Assembly: GCA_025331445.1 (NCBI GenBank)
Contig: JAIWNE010000015.1
Coordinates: forward strand, 310,001-374,000
DNA length: 64,000 bases
Source of the DNA: Blakeslea trispora
Taxonomy: Eukaryota; Mucoromycota; Mucoromycetes; Mucorales; Choanephoraceae
Reading direction: 5' to 3'
In this document: positions 45,392-55,927 of the stretch, one piece after another
Position numbering within the stretch: the first letter of the stretch is position 1
How the letters are laid out: each line of letters opens with the position of its first letter
Made by a program: the position numbers and the translations under genes
The notes under the pieces: model-generated
The model's input: only the letters and a program-made list of their open reading frames with translations
The model's database searches: none
What the model was told of the DNA's origin: nothing

Positions 45392-45584
45392 AAAAAAAAA
45401 AGGACTCTTATTAGTCAGTGGTATATCGATATACCACCATCTGTTTACAGTAGTTATCCCAAAATTTTTGTTATTGTAATAGTATACACATAAACAAAGC
45501 AGAGTAAATAAAGTCATCTATTATTATCAAATACTGAAATCTATTAAGAAAGAATAGGGAGGAACTATTAAGAAAGAAAGAGAG

Positions 45585-47005
45585 TTAGATCAAACTACTT
45601 CTTTTTTTTTTGAAAATATGAATTACATTGCCAACAATCACACTTGGCAGATCAAAGATATCTCGTTTGATAGTAAAACAAAAAGTACAAGGAACAAGTT
45701 TTTCTTGAGGAGTTTTGATGATACAGGAATAAACACACGATTTGCTTGCATTATCGAAAGCATGAAGAGAGAATTTTTCCCAATACTCAACAGCAGATTG
45801 GCCATCCATTAACTACGAAAAAAAAAAAGAGCTAACCTGAATATCACAAGATAATAATAAAAAAAAAAGGGGGGTATTTTTTACCTCATAAATATAAGTC
45901 TTTTTGTTTAAAATGGCTTCTCTTTTCCATTGCGTTAACAATAAAAACTCTTTTCCAACGAGACAAATTTCACCTGTTCTTCGCCAAACAACAGTAGGTG
46001 TACCTGAAAAACTAATCAATTTCTCATATTCAAGCAATGTCCGTTGTAAGCATTTTTCCATAAATATCAAATCCTCTTCAGTCAAGTTCATGATCAACGT
46101 AAGAAAGGAAGGTCTAAATAAAGCAAGTGCTTTACTGATTCGCATTAAATCGTTTCTACTCATTCTGGCCAATAGGGTTATTATTAATAAAGAGACTTAA
46201 ATTCAACAAAATACCTTTCTTTGACATATTGAATTAAATAATGGAACCCTTCTGCATAATTATAAGGCTTTTTTACATCTGGATAGGTTTCGATACGAAT
46301 TCTTTGCTTGCTCTTTTTTGTGGGAGAGCTTGAAGAAGGTAGTGGTGATATGTGCTGCAAAGGCGACATCTGTGATGTATAAGACGGGAGTTGATGAGGT
46401 GATGCAGTAGTTTCTGTCAATGCCAGATCCAACAAAGGGTCTTGTAGCATGTTCCCAAGCATACCATACTCTAAGCCTGCTGTTGCTGATCCAAAGCCCA
46501 AATCGACAAGTGAAAAATTAAACAGCTGATCCGTGTTGGTCATATCAAACAAAGAAAATGTATCTGTACTTTTTTCTTTATTAGTCAAGCAACCTAGTTT
46601 ATCTCTGTCACATTACCTAAAGATATAGGTGTATCTTCCATCTCTTTTTTGAATGTATGATCTATTTCTATTTCATGTTTAAAGCGAGTTTTCTCTCTCT
46701 TTTTTCTTTTTATTACCTTGAAGGTATTTTGCTTTCTTTCTTGTAGCATCTGTACAGGTTGAGGCCAAATCTCTTCTTACACAGCGATCACAAGGTCTAG
46801 CTAAGTCAATTCATCAGAACAACGAATATAGCAATATTGTCAATGTATACCATCATCACAAGTAAGATGTGCCTTTTTTTTAACGATAAAGATAAGCCAA
46901 CAGTATTAAACTTGTGTCTTGTCTTACCTTTTGGCAATGAAGACAAGCTCTCGTTACTTTTTTTCTTTTGATAGAATTTGTTATGTGATCCAGTACAGCA
47001 GTCAT
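45585..47005 (-). CDS. ERT1: Zn2Cys6 plus PAS transcription regulator, ERT1/AcuK type
   Basis: Seven exons (47005-46928, 46872-46851, 46800-46717, 46661-46617, 46593-46215, 46164-45885, 45812-45585) give 371 aa. The zinc cluster ACLHCQKAHLTCDD followed by ARPCDRCVRRDLASTC is rebuilt from three exons, one only 22 nt long. The PAS-like C-terminal domain matches ERT1: SFSGTPTVVWRRTGEICLVG, then SAVEYWEKFSLHAFDNA and PCTFCFTIKRDIFDLPSVIV. ERT1/AcuK/AcuM-type factors switch on gluconeogenesis and related genes on non-fermentable carbon. The linker is shorter than in ascomycete homologues I know. The extreme C-terminus (KKKRSSLI) could differ if the reading through an A-run is wrong. Confidence 0.92.
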
Positions 47006-47665
47006 TTCCCAAAGAGATAGCAATTAAAAAAAAATAAAAGAAAGAAAGGAACAAATAAATTGTGGGTTGCACATTTAATAGTAAAGCATGATCTTTACTT
47101 TATTCATGTGAATTTGCATTTACACTCCCACACATACACTGGTTTTTCGGATGTGAATGAGAGGACTGCACATATTTGGCGGGGCTGCTGTGTCTGGGGG
47201 ACTACTCCGCCAGTAATAAGCAATACAATTGGACACTGTTAGCCAATAAAAGTTGTCATTACCGTCGCTCATTTAAGCTTTTGCATACAATGCTTTTTGA
47301 TGAATGGGCTCATAAAGAACATTACTAAACATCAAAATTCTCTCTCTCTCTTTTCCACCAAAGAGATTCATCAAGAGGACTTCAGTAATTGCAAACTTAT
47401 TCGACTACAAATAAGAAACGAAAGTGAGTAAGACAATCAAGCTAATGAAGTAAGCTTTGTCTCAGAAACGAAGCCAGTAACGCTCTGCAATCCTTACAAG
47501 AGCTGGATTTCGTTTAAGGAACATTATTAGAGGAGTCAATGAAAGACATGCTCTCGAGCGGCATCGTTCTGGATGAGCATTTTGAGAACCTTCTGACTTG
47601 CTCGTCAAAATGAAAAAAATCCTTTTGAAAACGAAAAAGTGTCCCATTTATGGAATTAAGCTTGT
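47006..47665. other. Intergenic, ERT1 promoter side
   Basis: Nothing supported. It contains a small CT-microsatellite near 47340. Confidence 0.4.
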
Positions 47666-47666
47666 A

Positions 47667-47735
47667 CAGTAGTCGCTCAATTTAGGAGTGTTTGATTTAA
47701 GAGTATTCTCAATTTAAGAGTGTGATTTCAAAACT
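47667..47735 (+). repeat. Orphan transposon-like terminal sequence
   Basis: TA followed by CAGTAGTCGCTCAATTTAGG and tandem variants of ATTTAAGAGTGT/ATTTAAGAGTAT resembles the end of a pogo/Tigger-like or Tc1 element. No inverted partner was found within the window. Confidence 0.4.
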
Positions 47736-47765
47736 TGAGCCTCATTCCCAGCACCAATACTCTTA

Positions 47766-47932
47766 CAGTCAGACCTATTGAATTTAGCGTTTCATAAGAA
47801 AAGGAATGGCGTATCTACTAATATTGCTTCATCTTGATCTGCACTTTTACGAGGGATACTAGAATGAAACAATATTAGCAAATGCGACATTCCTTTTTTT
47901 TTATGAAACACCAAATTCAATAGATCTGGCTG
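47766..47932. mobile_element. 167-bp Tc1/mariner-type MITE (foldback)
   Basis: Left arm 47766-47832 starts CAGTCAGACCTATTGAATTT; the right arm (47864-47932), inverted, starts CAGCCAGATCTATTGAATTT. They match over nearly their full ~67-69 bp with scattered substitutions and a 31-bp spacer. TA flanks both ends (47764-47765 and 47933-47934). No coding capacity, so a MITE mobilised by a Tc1/mariner transposase in trans is the best reading. Confidence 0.9.
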
Positions 47933-47956
47933 TAGCAGAACTAAAAGCAAAATCCA

Positions 47957-48346
47957 TTGTGTATAGTGATTGGAATTGAGAAAAATGAATCTTTTGAGAA
48001 ACGCAAGAGTCCAGGTAGAAAGCCCAAGGGATCAGAAGCCGACATCAGATTGCTTGTCCGATATGTGCAGAAGGAACCATTTGCCACTTTTTCTCAGGTT
48101 CAAGCCTATACTGCCACGTTTGGTTTGACAATCAACAAAGAGACCATCATCAGCTATCTGACTCAGAAGGACTTCAATTCATACTGGGCAACCCATAAGC
48201 CAACTCTTACTGACCGTCATAGAGAAACCAGATTGAGTTGGGCTCTTCGCCATGTCAATTGTGAGCCATACGGCAATTGTGGTAGGCACGACCCACAATG
48301 GCCAAGTTGGCGAAACGAAGACAGAGGATGTGGTGGGTACTAAAAG
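47957..48346 (+). pseudogene. Truncated Tc1-like transposase, N-terminal part
   Basis: GRKPKGSEADIRLLVRYVQK and FGLTINKETIISYLTQKDF form the paired helix-turn-helix of a Tc1-like transposase, followed by HRETRLSWALRHVN at the linker. The catalytic domain is missing; after about 48265 the sequence switches to the inverted-repeat segment described separately. It starts 25 bp after the MITE. Confidence 0.65.
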
Positions 48347-48871
48347 ATGTTGAATTAGGACACACTTTTCTTTTTTTTTAAACTTTCTTTCCCCATTCTA
48401 TCAAACTTGTCCTGATCTATGTTACACTTAGATCATTTTTCTTTATAAATATCATTCAAATTAACTACTTCTTTCTTTTTCTCTTTGGGAAACTTAAAAA
48501 TACTCAAGAGAATTAGAAAAAGTAAGTTAACATAATTCTATCTTTACTATCATATATTAACCAAAATAAAGCTATCAATATCATACTATAAAATTGAAGT
48601 AAAATAGTTAGATTCTATCTCAAGTCGTTTCCCAAACGAAAGTCACTAGTTCTGTCATATTTCAGTACCCACCCTTGGACAATGCCTTGACATTGGTTCT
48701 CCCGCCCAAAGAAGGATTGAAAAGTTGCTTGACTTGACTTTGAAAGATATAAAAAAATAGAATATGGCATAAATTTTCCTTTTTTATTAATTATCTGAGA
48801 ATAAAAGCGCGGCTAGAGAGCCATTAACCACATCCTTTGTCTTTGTTTCGCCAGCTTGGCCATTGTGGTCA
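48289..48871. repeat. Interrupted inverted repeat (48289-48335 / 48825-48871)
   Basis: The two arms share CCACAATGGCCAAG, then TGGCGAAAC and AGGATGTGGT in opposite orientation, about 47 bp with 3-4 substitutions and about 490 bp between. Read on opposite strands, both encode a peptide like HNGQ-GETKT-DVV, so they may be two fragments of one coding element rather than TIRs. Confidence 0.65.
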
Positions 48872-49030
48872 TCATCATCCTAGATATACTTTATTTAAGG
48901 CCCGATCAAACCTCAGTTTCCAGTGACTGTATAAACTAACGACAAAATTTCTCTCCAAACTTATAATTTCAAAAGATAAAATTCAAGGGTAAGAGTTTCT
49001 TTCTTCTCTTTACTTTTAAATCCAAACAAA

Positions 49031-49912
49031 ATGTCCAACATTCGATTTTTCGCTACTCCCGAGGAACTCGCTGCAAAGCCTCATTTGAGAGAATACCTGA
49101 ATAAAGTTGAAGCTATATACCAAGAGTTCTTGGCAAACCACCCCGAAGAAGATTCTGAAGAGGTTAGTCTTTTGATAGCCGGAAAGGTATTAAAGGATTT
49201 CATTCCTACCTCGAAGAATGTTCTTGCTCCCTCGAAAACGCCCAAGAGAAAAAGATCTTAAAACCAACTGGTCAGCAAGCGGTTCAAGGGTGGCCAAAAG
49301 ATGAGCCAAGGGGACATGGCCCAGATCCGCCAGGAGTACAAAGAATTGAAGTCGGGTCAAACACCTGGCTTTGATGAGCTTGTACAAACTGCTCAAGTCT
49401 CAAACATCAGAGCTTCAACCTCGGGCCATAACGCTGATCGTGAAACCTTTCACCGTCATTTAGCCAAGGTTAAGTCCTTGTTTGAGTACTTGAAGCGGGA
49501 GTGCAATGCTTACATTGCCATGGTGTATGCCACCGACAGAGCTGGCCAACTCGATGATTTCGGCTTCTATGCTAATAGCAGTAAGTAATGCAGAAAGATC
49601 TTACGAATGTATAATAACGGTTATTTTTCTATCATTCAAGGCATAGGCAAGCTCCTGGAGGAAGAGGTCAATTCTGGCCTGGGCAACCAAAGGGTACAAT
49701 CCGTCTTCTACAAGATGGTGGTCCGCAAGGGTCAAAACCCCAACGACCTCATACCTGGTATGTAAAGCAGGCAATATGTTATTAAGCATCTAATTCTTTT
49801 TTCTTATTTTTTAGAGGTAGAGGTTGACAATGGCCCCGTTGACCTTGCAGCCATCGCTTTAGAAAAGCTTCAAGTCCGTTCTTTTGAAGATATTGGAATT
49901 TGCTGTCAATAA
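49031..49912 (+). pseudogene. Unknown gene interrupted by one in-frame TAA
   Basis: Exons 49031-49580, 49641-49757 and 49815-49912 stay in one frame from MSNIRFFATPEELAAKPHLR to ICCQ (about 253 codons) except for one TAA at 49259-49261, straight after SKTPKRKRS. Frame continues immediately as NQLVSKRFKGGQKMSQGD. Both introns have good signals and the phases fit, and the second half (ECNAYIAMVYATDRAGQLDD) looks like a folded domain. I do not recognise it. It may be a young pseudogene, a two-gene arrangement with restart at ATG 49301, or a read-through gene. It lies between transposon relics, so a mobile origin is possible. Confidence 0.6.
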
Positions 49913-50589
49913 AATACATATTTTAGAGTACAGATTTAGAGCGCTTGATGTTAGCTTTCTCTTCACTCTTCAATAAAAATGTCCACCAATAAGTTAAATT
50001 AAAAATTTGTAAAGAACGCGAAAAGCAGAGAGCTTCTTTATGCCGAGGCTTGAGAAAAGGCAATTTCGGAACAAGTATAGTTATTCATCATTAATTTTAT
50101 CATTATAAAAAATTAATTGGCAAGCTTCAAATGGAGAAAAGCATTAAAGAAGAAGCCAAAGCATATAAGTACTAACGGATTAATTACTAATTACTCTTGC
50201 TGACGCGCCTCTTCAGTTCGATAATGTGAAGTCTATGTTTAAGTCAATAAGTCACACAAAGCCTACAAATTGCAAAACTCTATACTACAAAACGTAACGT
50301 CTTTTTGTTTGTTTTTCAAAAAAAAGAGCTCTTCATGCTAACACTTGCACTTGAAGACTATCAAGAAATAATGTACTTGACATATCAGATACAAGCTCTG
50401 GCTCGCCCCTCATGTTGTTGTCACCAAACTTACGAAACTGTATTGTCAAATCCTCTAAGGGTCCTGAGTTCGACGAAAAAGAGCTTGATCATGTAATGAA
50501 GCATGTCAAGGTAAAATTCTGAGAGTAACTATTTGTTCAATAAACACATCCTTTTCTAAAACAATAAAACAACAAATAGAGAACTAAAA
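49913..50589. other. Region between the unknown gene and the decayed family copy
   Basis: Contains a short ORF (50305-50496; DYQEIMYLTYQIQ) that may be 5' debris of the following decayed gene. Otherwise nothing supported. Confidence 0.3.
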
Positions 50590-51765
50590 GCATCTCTTAA
50601 TCAACTAAAAGCTATCACAAAAAAAGACTACTTCCGTCACAATCCTTAAATTTCTGTAAGTATCTAGATGGTTTGGCTAACTACAAGTATATACTGACTT
50701 TATTACGAGAATAGGATTAAAAAGCATCTTGAACAAGCTTTCCTTTTTGAGAGCTCACTTATCAAGTTGTACTCTGAGTGTGGCTATGTGGTAAAGTTCT
50801 GGGGTCCATTGATTGAAAAGGCCTTTAAATATTCCCCCATTATCCCCTCATTGGTAATAAAGTAATTTGTCGCATTCTGCGCGACCTATGTTCTCTGATT
50901 ACTCTTTTTTAGGGGTGATACAATCCCTGGATCTTTGCTTTTGTTATGGGTAAAAATGAAGATGGATCTCAGACTAATAACGGTCAACAACTGTACATTT
51001 CGAGACCATAGCTATGGTGAAATTGCGAAAGAGTCCTCAATGCCCAAGTACTTCAGGGATAAAAGAAAAAACTGTTGTAGTCTCAAAAGCCTTACTTAAC
51101 TCAGTGATTAACGAAAATGCGATCAACCAAGAAAAAGACTGTGTGTATATTCCTTATCCTATTGTCATGGGGTTTGAGATGCACTTGTGTATCGTATTTT
51201 TGAAATCAAGTAATAGAGATATATTCAAAAAGTTTCACTTCAAAGTTTAACCGCAATTGGTAGCCATTCTACAAGAAATAGACTTGAATGAATTAGGATG
51301 TCATGGCTAGAAAGCTCTTTTTCTTCGCAAGCATACTATGACATCCTGATTCATTCAAGTCTATTTCTTGTAGAATGACTACCAATTGCGGTTAAACTTT
51401 GAGGTGAAACTTTTTGAATCTATTTCTAAGCTTTCCTGTAAATCTGAATGACTTTGTCAAAGAATCAATTGAAGTGGCAAATGGTCTTTTGAATCTCGTT
51501 GCAAGTATTAGAAAAAAAAATCATCTTGAATATTGCTGACAATACTTTTGTAGTCATTATGTCAAGCGATGAAAAAGCAACCTTGTAGAGGAAAAAGAAG
51601 AAGTATTGATGATTGTATCAGTAGTATCACAGCAAAACAAAAGAAAATGTGGTACCAGCAAGGTTGTCTGGGATAATGTGGAAGACGAATTGGAAGATTA
51701 GGTCACTGATAGAGAAGATGCCGACGATGATGAAAATGACGAAGATGATAGTAATTAGCCCTTTC
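50590..51765 (+). pseudogene. Second decayed member of the mucoralean family, split by a hairpin insertion
   Basis: Plus-strand pieces in changing frames: SECGYVVKFWGPLIEKAFKY (about 50776-50835), GDT near 50916, KMKMDLRLITVNN (about 50957), YGEIAKESSMPKYFRDKRKN (about 51015-51070), then VNLNDFVKESIEVANGLLNL (about 51438-51497) and an acidic C-terminus. The D-x(n)-E-I-A-K block again suggests a PD-(D/E)XK-like core. The 82-bp hairpin at 51223-51419 lies between the two recognisable halves. I associate this layout with multi-copy Mucorales proteins of unknown role, from memory. Confidence 0.5.
51223..51419. repeat. Near-perfect 82-bp inverted repeat (hairpin, 33-nt loop)
   Basis: Arms 51223-51304 and 51338-51419 match at 79 of 82 positions; all three differences are transitions. 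The arms contain AAAGTTTAACCGCAATTGG and its complement. No TA flank or other clear target duplication was seen. Confidence 0.93.
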
Positions 51766-52029
51766 ATTTTTTTTTATCTCTTTCTCTTATGCATACCCTT
51801 TTGTTGAGCTTCTTATTTCAATCATAAAACATTTGCATTTCTTGAAGCAATGTTGCAATTGAATACACTCCTAATCATTGCATATTAAGCACAAATAAAA
51901 TTTTTGCCTACATTTTACTTTGTTATCTCAGGCTTTTTATAACAACATGCGTTAGAAAGTCTACTTTTAGTCTTAACAATACTAATGAAAAGCTTAAAGA
52001 GAGTACAATGACGTTGAGAACAACAAGCC

Positions 52030-52437
52030 AGTAGCAAAGGGTACAACCACTACTCATTTTATAGAATTTGCAAATGAGCTTCTTGATACCATGGCCATGG
52101 ACGGAGGCCTTATTGTAGTTATATCGTAGTGAGTAACTGTACTATTCATAAGTCTCCTCCATTAATACGAAAAAGTGAGAGTAAAGACTACAAGTGATGT
52201 ATTTGTCTTTTTGTTCGCCAGAGCTGAACCCAATTGAGCAGCTTTGAGTTGATGAATGATGAAAATCTGTTACAAGGAATTGGAGATGCGTGTAACAATG
52301 TACGTCTCAGTGATCTCCAAGGATTCTGTAGACACTCCAAGCACCAAACCGCCAAATGCTATAACAAAACAAACTTCTGGTTAGATGCTTACTGTGCTAA
52401 ACATTTCATTCATACCTATATCGAAATTTTACAATGA
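52030..52437 (+). pseudogene. Decayed IS630-type transposase C-terminal fragment
   Basis: Readable pieces TTTHFIEFANELLDTMAMDG, then SPELNPIEQL (catalytic Glu block, about 52218), and NLLQGIGDACNNVRLSDLQG, which parallels the ISEACNNV tail of the 14-kb transposase in this window. Stops and frame changes break it and the N-terminal half is not seen. Confidence 0.6.
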
Positions 52438-53001
52438 AACCGACAAATTGTATTAAAAGACACAGTGGAATTTCGAAAACAGTAATCGTATGCCAACAAA
52501 TGGTTAATCATCTTTTAGCTAGTGCCATTTTTTTTTTTTTCAAAACGGACAAAATACACCAGACGCACTGTATTGAAACTGTTTATTGACATTGGTCAAT
52601 TTTTCTTAACACTATCTCTTCTCTTCAAGGATAAGAAGCCATATCTATTAAATTCAAAACTAGTTGCAATACTAACTGTTTGGTTAAATCAATAAAACCG
52701 TCTATTTTCACTTACTTGCCTTAAAAGAAAAAACCAAAAAACAAATACTTACTTACAACGCAAAGTTTTCTAAGCTAAAGAAAAAAAATATATGGATAAG
52801 AGCTCTACTGTCGCTATGAGCAATATAAAGACAATTCATTGCGTAGCTCAGTACATGTCAATGACAAACCAAGTCAATTTTTTTTTGACACCGACTCTGA
52901 GTGTGAATTAGCTGGGAGTCAAAAAAAAAAAGAGTGCTCAACCAACAAAGTGGCATCAAGAAGAAGCAAATCAAGAATCCTTCTCTTTTCTTACTGACAA
53001 C
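52438..53001. other. Intergenic, RACK1 promoter side
   Basis: No gene supported. It carries a T-run at 52528-52541 and an A-run at 52920-52931. Confidence 0.4.
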
Positions 53002-54367
53002 ATGGATACTCTTACTCTCCGCGGAACACTCGAAGGTGTGTAGAATAAAGGGCATGAGTGCATTGTATATGTGTATGTGCGCATAGAAGATGGATTACAA
53101 GATAGATAGATGGATGGATGGATGGATTTGATTTTTCTTGAAAATTGCACCTTTGTCGATGTTCAACATTTAACATTTCCCTTTACGATGCATACAATAC
53201 ACTGTTCTTATTCTACTGAACGCCTTACACATATGCAGCGCTCTTTTTGCTAAACTTAAGACAAAACAAAACACCTTTCATGGTTTACTGATTCTTTACA
53301 TTTTCTCTTTTTTGTGAATCGTTAGGTCACGGCAACTGGGGTAAGTGCTATCATCTCTTAAACACATTTGGACATGGATACTAACGTTTATTTTGTCTCA
53401 TAGTTACTGCCATCGCTACCACCTCTGAAGCCCCTGACATGGTCTTGTCTGCCTCTCGTGACAGAAGCATCATTGTCTGGAACCTTACCAGGTAATAGAA
53501 AGAACAAAAAGAGAGCGTTACAGTGATTAACTGTGTGTGTGTGTGTGTTATAGAGATGAAATGAACTACGGTGTCCCCCGTAAGTCTCTTGTTGGTCACT
53601 CCCACTTCATTGAAGATCTTGCTATCTCTTCTGACGGTCAATTCGCCTTGTCCGCTTCTTGGGATCAAACTCTTCGTCTCTGGGACTTGAACAGCGGTAC
53701 CACCACCCGCCGTTTCGTCGGTCACAAGAACGATGTCTTGTCTGTCTCTTTCTCTGCTGACAACCGTCAAATCGTTTCTGGTTCTCGTGACAAGACCATC
53801 AAGTTGTGGAACACCCTTGGTGAATGTAAGTACAACATCACCGAAGATGGTCACACCGAATGGGTCTCTTGTGTCCGTTTCTCTCCTAACCCTGCTAACC
53901 CTGTCATCGTTTCCGGTGGTTGGGATAAGCTCGTCAAGGTCTGGGACTTGACCAAGCTCAAGCTCCGTACCAACTTCATTGGTCACAACGGTTACGTCAA
54001 CACTGTCACCATCTCCCCCGATGGTTCTCTCTGTGCCTCTGCTGGTAAGGACGGTGTTGTCATGCTCTGGGACTTGAACGATGCCAAGCACTTGTACTCT
54101 CTTGAAGCTGGCTCCAACGTTCACGCCTTGACCTTCTCCCCCAACCGTTACTGGCTCTGTGCTGCCACTGCCAACGGTATCAAGATCTGGGATCTCGAAT
54201 CCAAGTCTATCGTTGACGAACTCCGTCCTGAATTCCCTCAATTGGGTAAGAGAAAGAACCCTGATCCCGAATGTTTGTCTGTCTGTTGGTCTGCTGACGG
54301 TGCCACTCTCTTCTCTGGTTACTCTGACAACATCATTCGTGTCTGGCAAGTCACCCGTACTCTTTAA
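53002..54367 (+). CDS. CPC2: RACK1/Asc1/Cpc2 ribosome-associated G-beta-like protein
   Basis: Seven-bladed WD40 scaffold on the 40S head, linking translation to kinase signalling. Exons 53002-53035, 53326-53340, 53404-53491 and 53554-54367 give 316 aa, the usual length. Repeats end in the expected WD/WN pairs ([56 protein letters not shown]), and [12 protein letters not shown] is typical. Exon 2 is only 15 nt. Intron 1 is 290 nt, much longer than others here, and includes GATA/GATG repeats; no convincing C/D-box snoRNA was found in it. Codons strongly favour C-ending synonyms, unlike neighbours, as expected for a highly expressed gene. Convergent with HIS1. Confidence 0.98.
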
Positions 54368-54476
54368 ATGATTTAATAATTTAAAAAAAAGAAAGAGTAC
54401 ACTCCTTTTTTTTGTGTTCAATACATGAAATAAATAATTAAAAAAAAATATGACAAGCTTAAAATACTTTTTTTAT

Positions 54477-55416
54477 TTAAACACGACAGCTTGAGAATGA
54501 CATGACCATAATATCAGTAGCTCCACATTCTGTTAATTTGTCTAAAATTTCACCCTTTTCCTTCTTGCTGATCATGGCAGAGACAGCAACCCAACCTTCA
54601 CGATCAGCCAAGGAAGAGACAGTAGGACCCAATCGACCAGGTGTAATCTGACTAGCCTGAGCCAAATGAGTACGCTCAATGTTGTAAGTACACAAGACAT
54701 ATTTGTTAGCAGTAATCACACCACGAACACGAGAAGCAATCTTCTCAATCAAATCCTTGTGAGTTGATTTCTTGTTGGCAATCAAAACAGATTGTGTTTC
54801 CATCAATGTATAGATATCGTGAAGACCTGCAGCACGCATAGATTCACCTGTTTCAACAAGATCCACTAAAAAGAAGATGTCAATGATAGAATGGCAATAA
54901 GCAGCCTTCAAATACTTTACCAATACCATCAGCTAAGCCTAAAGCACAAGCAGCTTCAACTGATCCAGAGACATGATTGATGGTTGTCTTTTTACCAGCA
55001 GCCTTATCCAAAGGTTCAAACAACTTGGCAGCACAGTTGACAAAACTGGTAACAATGCGCTTACCAACGAGGGATTCCAATGTTTGTTCTTCACCCTTCA
55101 TAGGCACTTCAATGCAAAGACGGCATTTACCAAATCCAAGTTCCATGACTTGATCAATTTTATCTTCTACATGACTTTCAACCACAATATCTTGGCCTGT
55201 GATGCCCAAATCGACGTCGCCTTCACCAACATATTTGGCAATATCGGCAGCAGGCAAAAAGACAAGAGCGATAGGCAAGTTGGTACAGAGAGCAATGTCC
55301 TGTCGTGTACTTCTGTTGTAATGAATATCACATCCTTTTAAAAGCTCAGCACAGCTCTCGTAAATACGGCCCTTTTTGGGTACAGCAAACAATAAACGGT
55401 CTTTCAAGTCCATCAT
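54477..55416 (-). CDS. HIS1: ATP phosphoribosyltransferase (histidine biosynthesis, step 1)
   Basis: Joins ATP and PRPP to form phosphoribosyl-ATP, the first step of histidine synthesis. Exons 55416-54921 and 54865-54477 give 294 aa, close to the ~297 aa of yeast His1 and therefore the long, regulated form. Landmarks: LLFAVPKKGRIYESCAELLK, GEGDVDLGITGQDIV, KRIVTSFVNCAAKLFE, ALGLADGIG joined to VDLVETGESMRAAGL (PRPP site), and the C-terminal ferredoxin-like regulatory domain with GRLGPTVSSLADREGWVAVS. Two adjacent ATGs (MMDLKD) make the exact start uncertain by one codon. A TATATAA-like stretch lies near 55431. Confidence 0.96.
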
Positions 55417-55927
55417 TTTTGATTGTCGTGTTATATAAAAAAAGGAAACAAATTGGTACCTTGAAAAGTTTTTAAAATTAAAAATTTGACAGTGAATTTG
55501 TAGTCACAGGTAATGGATGTCAACCAATTAAAGTAATCTAATAAACATCATCCATGCTTCTTAATGCAAATGGTAGGTTGTACAAATATGTCAAATTTTT
55601 GAGCTTTTCTATCCAAAAATTCACTGCTTGTTACTATAACATTAAAAAGTATGACAAAGGGATGTGACCAACAGTGCCATTACCTAAACAAGTCGACTGG
55701 TTTTCTAATAGCAATCAATAGCTTTGTTCGATTGAATGACAAGAGACGGTTCCCAAAAGGGGGGGTTTTTTTTCTGCTTGAGTTTAATTTTGTGATAGCC
55801 TTAACATAATCTGCGTTGACTCTGGACCGAATAGGCTTTATTAAAGAAGGAATCCTTAAACTGATTTCCTGCCAAAGGAAGATATGTAAAAGATCTATGC
55901 TTACTTTTTTCTTATTGTTTTGTTGAG
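55417..55927. other. HIS1 promoter region
   Basis: No separate gene seen; AT-rich with a poly-G run (55759-55765). Confidence 0.4.

Noticed and set aside
53036..53325. snoRNA in RACK1 intron 1
   Set aside because: The ASC1 intron of yeast hosts U24, but no paired C (RUGAUGA) and D (CUGA) boxes with flanking complementarity were found here.
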